From contig JAJYPA010000080.1 in the NCBI GenBank assembly GCA_021795795.1, positions 1 through 22,132 on the forward strand: 22,132 nucleotides of DNA, read 5' to 3'. Numbering within the stretch: the first letter of the stretch is position 1; every line of letters starts with the position of its first letter. A program made the translations under genes and the position numbers. Below the pieces are notes generated by a model. That model was not told where the DNA came from, made no database searches, and was given only the letters and a program-made list of their open reading frames with translations. This stretch comes from Pseudomonadota bacterium (lineage in GTDB: Bacteria; Pseudomonadota; Gammaproteobacteria; Halothiobacillales; Halothiobacillaceae). Below, one piece after another: positions 6,697-14,361 of this stretch.

Positions 6697-9483
6697 TCAG
6701 GCATCAGCCTCGGTACGGGTCAGAGCCAGGTCATAGAGGGTGAGCAGCTTCTCGTCCTCTTGCAACGCAGCTTCCGGCACTTTGGCGGCGATGTCGATGA
6801 TCGTCTGGTAGTCCTTGTTGCCCCATGCAAAGCGGAAGCCAGCACGCAGCGCTTCCAGGCGGAACTCCTTCAGGCGACGACCCGTGAACGCTCGATAGTG
6901 GTCAAACTCCTTGAGCAGCGCCTTCTCGCGCTTCTTCTCCAAGTCCTGTGCCTTGTTCGGGTCGGGCACGTACCAGCGATCCTTGGCCTTGGTGACAAGG
7001 GCTGGGTTGTTCTTCTCCAGACCGCGCAGATCCTTGTGGTTGGTCGAGAGATAACTGTGAATCTGGCTCGGAACCTCACCAGTACCGTCGTACTGAATGA
7101 AGTTGTCTTCAAGCAAGGCGGCAAGTTCCGGCTTTGATTCGTGCTTCTTCCAACCTGCTCCGAGCTGGCTGATGAAATCGGTGTGGACTTCTTGATAGGT
7201 GGACGGCCGACGCTTCAAGAAATCGGTCAACCAATCAATCGCGCTGCGTTCATCGGAAACGAACATCTCCATCTGCGGTGCAATAGCAACCTGCATACGC
7301 TTCTTGTCATACTCGGTGACCTGATCCGGCAGGAAAATCATTCCATCACGTTCTACAAACCGCTGCGCCAATCCTGCCTGAAACTCATGCGTAGACATTG
7401 GTACTGGTGAGTTGTGGCCGACAAACCACGCGACCATTCGGTCAAATATAATTCTCGGATCGCGTTCAGCGATAAACTCCAAATCGCCCGATCTCAATTT
7501 GACTACAGGCAAATAGTGCAGATGAGTCCTTGTGAAATCCCACGCGGATTCCTCACTTCCTCCGGTCTTCGAGAATCGATCTTCGAGCCCACCATTCGGT
7601 TTGTATGCAGAGATTACAAGATCCTGCTTGACTGCCGTTGTCGTCGTTACCGCCTTAAAACTACCTTGCTTTTTATCAAGTGCAGACACATTAGCGACAA
7701 CGAACCCTGCCTCCTGCAAAGCGATTTGTATTGCATTCCAAACGGACGCCTGAGTATTTGAAAACTCCACAGTCATCCACCTTCCGGGCTTCAAGACCCT
7801 GAAGGCCTCCCTGAAGCATTCAGTCATTAATCGGCGATAATCGCTAAGAGTTTTACCCTTGCCCTTATCTTCGATGGCCTCTTGCTTCACGTTCGTGAAT
7901 AACGCCAGCCATGCCTCACTCAAAAAATTCAGCTCTGAATAATTAAGATTCGATCCGAATGGAGGATCAAAAAAGAGGTAGTCAATGGAGTTTGGTGGAA
8001 GTGTTAACTGGTTTGTTGATCCGGTGAATATGATGTTTCCACGCGACCCAAAAGACGGAATAAAGTATTTGGATATTCTTTTTTTAAGAAAGAACAGTAC
8101 ATTTTGCTCGGCAGGGCAGCTCGATATATATAGGGTCCCGGTAACACCAGCATTCACCCAGCCGAGGCCTGAGTTTTCGGTTCTCCGTTCTTTGTTGTGC
8201 TTGGCCTGTTTGCTGAGGATTCTCAGGCTGCCATACAGGAACTGCTTGAGATGATTCTCACCCGGCCTAATTTTCTCGAGAAACGTCGCAAGAGTTATCA
8301 AGTTTCTACGTGTGTAGAAGTGATGGACGTGCGTGACGCCTATTGGGTCATTTCGTCGTGTCTCGCCCCCATCCATCATCCGATCGGATGGCACCCAAAC
8401 AGAGATTTCTGTTGCATCGATTTTTTGAATTAAGCTGATGTCGGACGCGTCAGGTGATTTCTCATACCTTTTAGTACCAACGCTGTAATTAATAAGAACG
8501 GGGACCTGTTTAACCTGTCGAATTTGTTGATTTATTGAGTGATCCATTTTGGTAGCCCATGCTCGCTCCAATCCTCTCTTGGTAAGTTCCGAAGAGCAGT
8601 GCGGGCAGGAAAACGCATCCCTGACTTGACCTGTATCTTTGTTGATTGCCGCATCCCAAAAAACGATCTCTCCCGCACATTGAGGGCAGGCAAAAATGTC
8701 TGACCATATTGTGTAGTTAATGCGCCCCTTTGATCGCCCATCCGTATGCATTGTTTCGTACATCCACCCGCATTCGGCCTCCACTTCTGATAAAAGATCT
8801 TTAACCCTAAATTCAAAGTCGACGATGTTTTTTGGTGTGTTGTAGTTGTAGGCAATAAATGTTGCGGCGGGGGAAAGGTCATTTAAGATCGCATGCCGTT
8901 GGCCAAGTCTTGAAAACTTTTTCCATACATCTCGATCGTTGTCTCTTTCTAGAGAGAGGATTGTCCCATCCGGTTCGACACGATAGCCCAATGCACTAAC
9001 CGCAGATCTATCACCGCAAAGCTGTGCAGCGATGCCTGTCATTCCTGTTCCGCAGAAACCGTCAAAAACAAGATCACCTGGCTGCGTGTAATGCAGGATG
9101 TATCGCATGATTGCTTTATGCGGCACCTTGGTGTGATAGCTGTGCGCGTTGTAGATCGGGTCGTTCTTGCCCTCGCTGACATCGGCAGTAAAGGGCTCCT
9201 TGCTGTAAGGCAGTGATGAGTCGTATGACTTTCCGTACTGGCGCACGAAATCTTCCAGAAAAGGATTCGGGCAAGCCGTGTAGTACGGCGGGTCAGAAAG
9301 CGCCAGGATGTCTTCGTCCGAACCAATAGGAAAACCTTCGATCTTCCGGAACGCAGGGTCTTTGAGCTTTTCGGCAAGCAGCTTCAGATAGTGCTCGCGA
9401 CGCGCCTCATCACTCGGGAACGTTTGTCCGAAGCATTCAATCGGGCCAGATTTGGCCGCGTGGTTTTGGAATAAATCATTCAT
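6697..9483 (-). CDS. pglXI: BREX type 3 adenine-specific DNA methyltransferase PglXI
   Basis: This gene encodes 928 residues and an S-adenosylmethionine-dependent DNA amino-methyltransferase resembling the zinc-ribbon methylases (COG1743-like, N6/N4 methylase fold). In order: SDPPYYTACPNPF (about 63-75), the SAM-binding motif I VFDGFCGTGMTG (139-150), a zinc ribbon CPQC (266-269) with CPHC (293-296), and a second catalytic-type motif FFDPPFGSN (504-512) followed by VLKPGRWMTVEF (563-574). In type 3 BREX, PglXI marks host DNA so that self is spared. The ATG at 9483 overlaps the upstream gene's stop by 8 bp. Nucleotides from about 7400 to 9000 are distinctly AT-richer (near 40-45% GC by eye) than both ends and the neighbours, suggesting a recombined central segment. 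The target sequence cannot be predicted here. Confidence 0.9.
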   Translation of the reverse strand: MNDLFQNHAAKSGPIECFGQTFPSDEARREHYLKLLAEKLKDPAFRKIEGFPIGSDEDILALSDPPYYTACPNPFLEDFVRQYGKSYDSSLPYSKEPFTADVSEGKNDPIYNAHSYHTKVPHKAIMRYILHYTQPGDLVFDGFCGTGMTGIAAQLCGDRSAVSALGYRVEPDGTILSLERDNDRDVWKKFSRLGQRHAILNDLSPAATFIAYNYNTPKNIVDFEFRVKDLLSEVEAECGWMYETMHTDGRSKGRINYTIWSDIFACPQCAGEIVFWDAAINKDTGQVRDAFSCPHCSSELTKRGLERAWATKMDHSINQQIRQVKQVPVLINYSVGTKRYEKSPDASDISLIQKIDATEISVWVPSDRMMDGGETRRNDPIGVTHVHHFYTRRNLITLATFLEKIRPGENHLKQFLYGSLRILSKQAKHNKERRTENSGLGWVNAGVTGTLYISSCPAEQNVLFFLKKRISKYFIPSFGSRGNIIFTGSTNQLTLPPNSIDYLFFDPPFGSNLNYSELNFLSEAWLALFTNVKQEAIEDKGKGKTLSDYRRLMTECFREAFRVLKPGRWMTVEFSNTQASVWNAIQIALQEAGFVVANVSALDKKQGSFKAVTTTTAVKQDLVISAYKPNGGLEDRFSKTGGSEESAWDFTRTHLHYLPVVKLRSGDLEFIAERDPRIIFDRMVAWFVGHNSPVPMSTHEFQAGLAQRFVERDGMIFLPDQVTEYDKKRMQVAIAPQMEMFVSDERSAIDWLTDFLKRRPSTYQEVHTDFISQLGAGWKKHESKPELAALLEDNFIQYDGTGEVPSQIHSYLSTNHKDLRGLEKNNPALVTKAKDRWYVPDPNKAQDLEKKREKALLKEFDHYRAFTGRRLKEFRLEALRAGFRFAWGNKDYQTIIDIAAKVPEAALQEDEKLLTLYDLALTRTEADA
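8079..8085. repeat. Seven-base homopolymer (T7; A7 in the sense strand) in pglXI
   Basis: A run of seven T on the plus strand, A7 in the sense strand of the methyltransferase, falls in the AT-rich middle of the gene at a Leu-Lys-Lys-Arg segment (about residues 466-469). Runs of this length sometimes slip during replication or transcription, and several phage-defence methyltransferases are phase variable. Seven bases is short for a strong contingency locus, so this is recorded as a candidate only. The reading frame is intact in this copy. Confidence 0.45.
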
Positions 9484-10828
9484 GGGGTGTGATCTCGCGA
9501 AGGTCGATCCGCTCGCCAGTGCTGGCGGCGTCTAATTTCTTGGGCTTTACCGCGATGGCTACGGCTTTTCCGGTTTCGAGAGTCTGACGAATCGCTTCCT
9601 TCAAGACGTCTGACTGGCTCGGTGTAGTGCCCACCCAAGCCTTGGAAACGATCGTCGTGAAAGACGAATTGTCGAAGTGCCGGCCGGCGTTTTCAAAGGT
9701 TACGCGCAGTCCACCGCGCGAACCTGGGATGCCCGGGCTCTGGACCAGCAGCTTCCAGTAGTCGAGCGGCAGATACATGCCAGGTACCAGCCCGATGTCA
9801 TCCGGGTTGAAGACCAGCCGGGAGCAAAGCTTCAGGAAGAACGGATTTTCTGTAAGGCGGTAGCCGTCGTGCGACGTGTTTGCCGGACAAGCCTGTATGG
9901 TCGCCAACAATGCATCCATGCGCGTGATCTCTTCAGTGAGCTGAGGACTCGGCAGTCGAAAAACCGCTTGCGGTACGCCGTTTGGCCCGTCCTCACGCTC
10001 CATCGCTTTGTACTGGACCATGACAAAGCTTTGGAACGTCTCGTTGAAATAGATGAGATCAGTGCCCGTCTGCTCTTCCAAGGGAAGCCGGTTGGCAAGA
10101 ATGACGGTGAGGCGCTCAGACGTTTCTTCTGATTCGAATACCGCCGCGCCGGTAACGCTCACTCGGTCTTGAATCAATGAGAAACCTGGGATCTTCATCA
10201 GGTCATTGATGACCATCTGATCTTCGCGCAGCCGGGCAGTGGGCAAACCATCAAGGAAAGACACTGGCGTGCCGTCCGGTGGCGACCACTCTTGAACAGA
10301 GTCGCGGCTTAACCCTGCAATCGACAGTGCCGTGAGTACAGCTTCTTTCTGTTGTGCCAGGTTGTCTTTCGCCTTGGGAGAAAGCCGTTGAATGCGCTCG
10401 GTTCGGGCTTGGCTAAACCGCTCCAGCAACGAGCTGGCCTGAGGTGCGAGCTGCCGAATGGCCTCAATGACCGCAGCGAAACCTTTATCAGTCAGCAATC
10501 CACCCGATTCGAAACGCTTTCGTGCGGATGCGGCATTGCGCTTTGGCAGGCGATTGATGATTCGCTGAACCGATAAAGGCTCCGAGAGTGTTTCGACCCG
10601 ATCAAGGTTCAACCGGCTCAACCCAGTACCGGCACGAGTGCCCCGTCGTCCGAGGCCAAAGTGGGTAACCTTGCGCGCGCTAACGACGAAGCAGACCAAC
10701 GGCACGTTTCGGCTGTGCTGAAAATCCGCTACCGGCTCGGCAAACGACCGCTCTTCCGCGACGCATTCGAGGAATGCTGTCATCCGGTCTTTAGATAGGA
10801 GTACGGCGAAGCCGCTTGCTCTGGCCAT
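9476..10828 (-). CDS. Unrecognised protein with a possible PD-(D/E)xK-type (D...QxK) nuclease core; third gene of the SIR2-HerA cassette
   Basis: This gene encodes 450 residues. I do not recognise the family. The centre looks like an Mrr-type restriction nuclease core: a conserved-looking acidic pair E251/E252, then TGTDLIYF with D257, then a beta-strand-like FVMVQYKAM containing Q272-Y273-K274. The D...(E/Q)xK arrangement, with a hydrophobic strand before QxK and 14 residues between D and Q, fits Mrr, DUF4297 and related nucleases. That is inference from motif spacing only. The N-terminal 100 residues are basic (several RR/KR pairs); about 110-175 is predicted helical. The start directly abuts the HerA stop (TAG then ATG), and its stop overlaps pglXI by 8 bp, so it is embedded between the HerA gene and BREX pglXI. 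It could be the effector or a DNA-sensing partner of HerA. Existence as a gene is near certain; function is not. Confidence 0.8.
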   Translation of the reverse strand: MARASGFAVLLSKDRMTAFLECVAEERSFAEPVADFQHSRNVPLVCFVVSARKVTHFGLGRRGTRAGTGLSRLNLDRVETLSEPLSVQRIINRLPKRNAASARKRFESGGLLTDKGFAAVIEAIRQLAPQASSLLERFSQARTERIQRLSPKAKDNLAQQKEAVLTALSIAGLSRDSVQEWSPPDGTPVSFLDGLPTARLREDQMVINDLMKIPGFSLIQDRVSVTGAAVFESEETSERLTVILANRLPLEEQTGTDLIYFNETFQSFVMVQYKAMEREDGPNGVPQAVFRLPSPQLTEEITRMDALLATIQACPANTSHDGYRLTENPFFLKLCSRLVFNPDDIGLVPGMYLPLDYWKLLVQSPGIPGSRGGLRVTFENAGRHFDNSSFTTIVSKAWVGTTPSQSDVLKEAIRQTLETGKAVAIAVKPKKLDAASTGERIDLREITPHE

Positions 10829-12958
10829 CTAGGCGGTTCCGTTTTCGTCGGTAGCGTCGTTGCCTGGAACAGGTGCTGTTTGCTGCCAGTTCTCTGCAAT
10901 CGCCTTCCAATCCACGGTGCGCTCGATAGCTTTTATCTCGCCTGCTTCGTTCTCTTGCTTGCTGGACCAAACCGCCCAGAAATCCGGATCGTCAGACTTG
11001 GGCCGCTGGCCATCAGGTAAGGCATTCATCTGCACCAGTACCGGCAGCTCGGAGGCCCAGCCCAGCAGGATGGCGTGGCGTGAAGGCAGCGAGGGAAGAT
11101 CGCGCAGCAGACCACGCAAGTTGTCGGGAACCAGTTTGTGCACCAGTTCCTGATCCCGGTCATTGCTGATACGGTGTAGCAAGTAGCTGTTGCACTGTGA
11201 CAGCACCGTGGGCGACAGCTCGCTGGGGCGCTGGGATGACAACACCAGCCCCAGACCAAATTTGCGCCCTTCGCGTGCGATCTTCTCGAACACCTGGCAG
11301 CAGATGGCGGCGGAGTTCTGATTCTCGGCGTCGTCCTGGTAGCGTTTGATGAAGGTATGCGCCTCTTCCATCACCAGTACGGTGGGCAGCGTTTTACCGT
11401 GATTGAGCTTGCGATAACGCTGTAGCGCTTCGAGCGTCATGCGGGCAATAACGGCGGTAACGATATGCACCACCTCAGCAGGGACCAGCGACAGGTCGAT
11501 GACGGTGATCGTGCCATTAGAGGCTTGATCGTCGCCGATGGTGTTGGCCAGCCAGCCATGCAGCGTCACACCATCGGTATTGCCGGTGATGGTTTTCATG
11601 CGGCTATCCGACAATATTGTGCGAATGCGCATCAGCATGGTCTCAACGTATTCCGAGACACCCAGCAGTTCTGCATTGGCTTCGACACTGCGCAGCAGTT
11701 GATCGCCGGTAAAGGCACGGGGTATGTCGGCATCGATGGGCAGAATGTCTGTATCGCTGCCGCCAAAGGCGGCGTGAGCGGCTTTGGTTAAGCCTAAAAA
11801 ATTATCAATCTCTAGCCTAGTGAAGTCGTAGGTTGGATACTGGCCCGTGCGCGCGTTGGCAAATGTCGAAATTTTGTCTCTTACTGCTGCAAGCGCGGTG
11901 CTTTCATCCGCACTGAAGGATGTATCGTTTTCCAACCCTTCCTGCCACTTCTTGATTTTTTCAAAAAAGTTTTTGGGGTGCGGAAAGTTGGCCCAAGGGC
12001 GCCCTGCACTGCGCTCAATCTGAATCACGCTGACCAGCGTGCGCAAAAATCGGCGCATGTCGTGGCTTGGTGTTGCTGCGGCTTCCACTGCACCATCGCG
12101 CACGGTGCGCAATGACTGAATCAATGTCGGCCGTTGCACCTTGGCGCTGGCTTGGGTAAACGCACTCCACTCCGCGCTGTTCCAAAACCAGAGCGGCACC
12201 TGAAGCTGCTCGATACCGCTGTCTGGTTTCGGTTCGACCGCGAACACCCGCACCTTGCCCAGACCATCAAACGCTCTTGAGTATTCGCCGTTGGGGTCGA
12301 GCACGATAAAGCGGGCATTGGGGTCTGCGCCATCACGTGCTTTCCGGGCCGCTTCCAGCGACCAGCGGATCAAACCGGCGACCGAGCAGGATTTGCCGCT
12401 GCCGGTGTTGCCCAGCACAGCCAGATGGCGGCCGAACAGGCGATCAGGGTCGATCTTGACTTCGGCATTGGCGGCCAGTGGACTGATACCGATTTTCACC
12501 CGGCGGTTTTCGCCGGACTCGACGATGGCGCGCAACTGGGTTTGGGTAGGCAGCAACACCGGGTCGCCTACCGTGGGGTAGGCTTCCACGCCGCGCCGAA
12601 AGGTGTAGCGTTCCTTGCCTTGATGCTCGCCTTCGTAGCACAGGCCGCCTAGCGGGTTGAGGCTCATCTTGCGTAGCGGATAGGGCAAGTCCACCAGGCC
12701 GAAGTCCTGCATGCCCTTACGCTTGGGGTACTGCGATCGCTCGATGGTGATCCACTCTACCTGGGCGACCAGATAACCTTCGTCACTGGGCACCAGTACA
12801 TAGCCGTTGATACGCGGGAATGGCCGTGGCGTTCCCGTGTTCATGGCGACGTTGGCGGGTGCTTCAATATCCAGCAGCACCTTGATTTCGTCGGGCGAGA
12901 CAAAGTCGATGCTGCCAATACGCAGAGAGTCAGCGTAGGCGAGTGGCGAGAAGCTCAT
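10829..12958 (-). CDS. herA: HerA/FtsK-like DNA-translocase ATPase (DUF87 family), partner of SIR2
   Basis: This gene encodes 709 residues. The N-terminal 150 or so form a HerA-type beta-barrel (HAS-barrel-like) region. Then come Walker A in VLGNTGSGKS (181-190), LDPNGEYSRAF (220-230), typical of DUF87 ATPases, Walker B VLVMEEAH (527-534), and the sensor/arginine-finger segment LSSQRPSELSPTVLSQCN (573-590). HerA proteins form hexameric rings. In defence they pair with SIR2, DUF4297 or NurA-like nucleases, and in SIR2-HerA the ring is required for NADase-based abortive infection. The gene overlaps the SIR2 stop as ATGA and ends exactly where the putative QxK nuclease starts. Length is somewhat above archaeal HerA (about 500), with the extra material mainly between Walker A and B. 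The family call is secure; the pairing is from context. Confidence 0.9.
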   Translation of the reverse strand: MSFSPLAYADSLRIGSIDFVSPDEIKVLLDIEAPANVAMNTGTPRPFPRINGYVLVPSDEGYLVAQVEWITIERSQYPKRKGMQDFGLVDLPYPLRKMSLNPLGGLCYEGEHQGKERYTFRRGVEAYPTVGDPVLLPTQTQLRAIVESGENRRVKIGISPLAANAEVKIDPDRLFGRHLAVLGNTGSGKSCSVAGLIRWSLEAARKARDGADPNARFIVLDPNGEYSRAFDGLGKVRVFAVEPKPDSGIEQLQVPLWFWNSAEWSAFTQASAKVQRPTLIQSLRTVRDGAVEAAATPSHDMRRFLRTLVSVIQIERSAGRPWANFPHPKNFFEKIKKWQEGLENDTSFSADESTALAAVRDKISTFANARTGQYPTYDFTRLEIDNFLGLTKAAHAAFGGSDTDILPIDADIPRAFTGDQLLRSVEANAELLGVSEYVETMLMRIRTILSDSRMKTITGNTDGVTLHGWLANTIGDDQASNGTITVIDLSLVPAEVVHIVTAVIARMTLEALQRYRKLNHGKTLPTVLVMEEAHTFIKRYQDDAENQNSAAICCQVFEKIAREGRKFGLGLVLSSQRPSELSPTVLSQCNSYLLHRISNDRDQELVHKLVPDNLRGLLRDLPSLPSRHAILLGWASELPVLVQMNALPDGQRPKSDDPDFWAVWSSKQENEAGEIKAIERTVDWKAIAENWQQTAPVPGNDATDENGTA

Positions 12959-14325
12959 AGCAGGTCCGCCACGTCGCTATCGCCACCGGCTTTTTCCGCG
13001 ACGGGAGCAGGATGTGGTTCTGTACCGAAGCGCTGCTTGAGCAGCTCGCTCATGCGGAAGGTGGTTTTGTCGATGGCGGCCTTGGGCAGGAAGCTTTCCG
13101 TGAGGATCTGCAAATCCGCCAAAGCCGGGCCGATCATCAGGCTGATCTGCGATGGTCGCCCCAGTTCCTGGTAGGTCTGCATGATGCGACCGAGCGGATC
13201 GTTGTAGGCAATTACCACTAGATGGGTGGACGGAACCGTGAGCATGTCGCGGATGACGCGATTGATATGCTCGTCGCCAAAGCTGTAGCCGTAGGTAATC
13301 AGCGTGCTATTGGGGCGGCACACGGCGGCAGCAAGGTCGCGGAACAGTTCCACATAGGGGTAGTCCGAAGTCTCCCGGTCCTTGGCGGCATTGGGGTAGA
13401 TCATCAGCTTGTGGGCGCTGGTGTCTTTAAGTCCGGGTGCCTTCAAATAGGGCGAGACTTCCTCCGCGCCGAAGGGCAAGCCGATACGGCGGATATCTTT
13501 GTCGGTCTGCACCCAGTCGACCGAGCCATGCAGCTTGGTGAAGCGGGCCACACCTTCCAGATAGCGTGGTTCGCCACGAATGCCCGGCGGGTTGTAGTGC
13601 ATGTCCAGATCCAGCCGCGAGGAGCGAAAGATTGGCATCAGGTTGCCGAGGAAGCGGTCCAGCAGATGCAGCCCAGCCAGTTCGGCACCGGCTTCGATCA
13701 GGCGGTCGTAGTTGGTGGTGAATATGTTCAGCCGGTCGCGCACACCGGTGCGGCTGGCGAAGCTCATCAGAAATGTCACCAAGACATTGAACGCTTGCTC
13801 GCGCTTGTCTTCAACGGCCGTGGCAATGCCGGCTTCGCTTTCGAGGATGGACTTGGAGAAAGTTTGTAGCGTGCTGGTCAGCTCGGTGCGCAGCGTTTCG
13901 GCTTCTGGTGACTTGCCCAGTATCTCCAGCCCACGCAGCAATTCGTTGGCAGCGCGAAGCTGGTCTTCCAGATTACCTGCTTCTCGCCCTGCTTTTTGGG
14001 AAGCCTCTTTCGCTGCTTTTTCGATCTCGTCCTTATAGCTAGTCAGGGTTGCCTCGCCCATTCCAGCCGCTGGCTTGCCTGTCGCCAAATGGTGCACGGC
14101 ATGGGTCAATCCCGAGCCTGCAAGCAGCGAAAGATGCTCCGATTGGAATAAGGCGGTCAGCCAAGGTTCGACACGGCTGCGCAATTCCTTGATGCTGAAA
14201 GTTTGGTTCTGGGTTAGCCAGGAGGCTTCTGCGCCTTCACAAAGCTTGAACTTGCTATCTTTCTCGGCAGTCTCTTCGAAGTAGATCGGCGTGTGATCAT
14301 CTCTGACTTTTAGCGTGTTGCTCAT
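12955..14325 (-). CDS. SIR2-family protein, probable NAD+-consuming defence effector
   Basis: This gene encodes 456 residues. SIR2 fold motifs are present: LLAGSGLTHA (67-76, in place of the classic GAGxS), FTTNYDRLIEAG (202-213) with the NAD-binding Asn/Asp, KLHGSVDW (264-271) with catalytic-type His266, and ITYGYSFGDEHIN (343-355) near the end. A long, charged, helical insertion (about 90-185) separates the first two motifs and could serve in oligomerisation or HerA binding. SIR2 effectors in SIR2-HerA, Thoeris, DSR and prokaryotic Argonaute systems hydrolyse NAD+ upon phage infection and halt the cell; the same is inferred here. The start at ATG 14325 has AAGGA 9 nt upstream and lies 36 bp after brxC. 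The stop overlaps the herA start. Not part of canonical BREX. Confidence 0.9.
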   Translation of the reverse strand: MSNTLKVRDDHTPIYFEETAEKDSKFKLCEGAEASWLTQNQTFSIKELRSRVEPWLTALFQSEHLSLLAGSGLTHAVHHLATGKPAAGMGEATLTSYKDEIEKAAKEASQKAGREAGNLEDQLRAANELLRGLEILGKSPEAETLRTELTSTLQTFSKSILESEAGIATAVEDKREQAFNVLVTFLMSFASRTGVRDRLNIFTTNYDRLIEAGAELAGLHLLDRFLGNLMPIFRSSRLDLDMHYNPPGIRGEPRYLEGVARFTKLHGSVDWVQTDKDIRRIGLPFGAEEVSPYLKAPGLKDTSAHKLMIYPNAAKDRETSDYPYVELFRDLAAAVCRPNSTLITYGYSFGDEHINRVIRDMLTVPSTHLVVIAYNDPLGRIMQTYQELGRPSQISLMIGPALADLQILTESFLPKAAIDKTTFRMSELLKQRFGTEPHPAPVAEKAGGDSDVADLL

Positions 14326-14361
14326 GGCTTTAATTCCTTGTTCATCTGCTCGGACATTGCA

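Noticed and set aside
11945..11980. Cluster of short A and T runs in the HerA gene as a slippage site
   Set aside because: Runs are only 5-6 bases and encode a sensible Lys/Phe/Asn segment; too short and ordinary to call a contingency locus.
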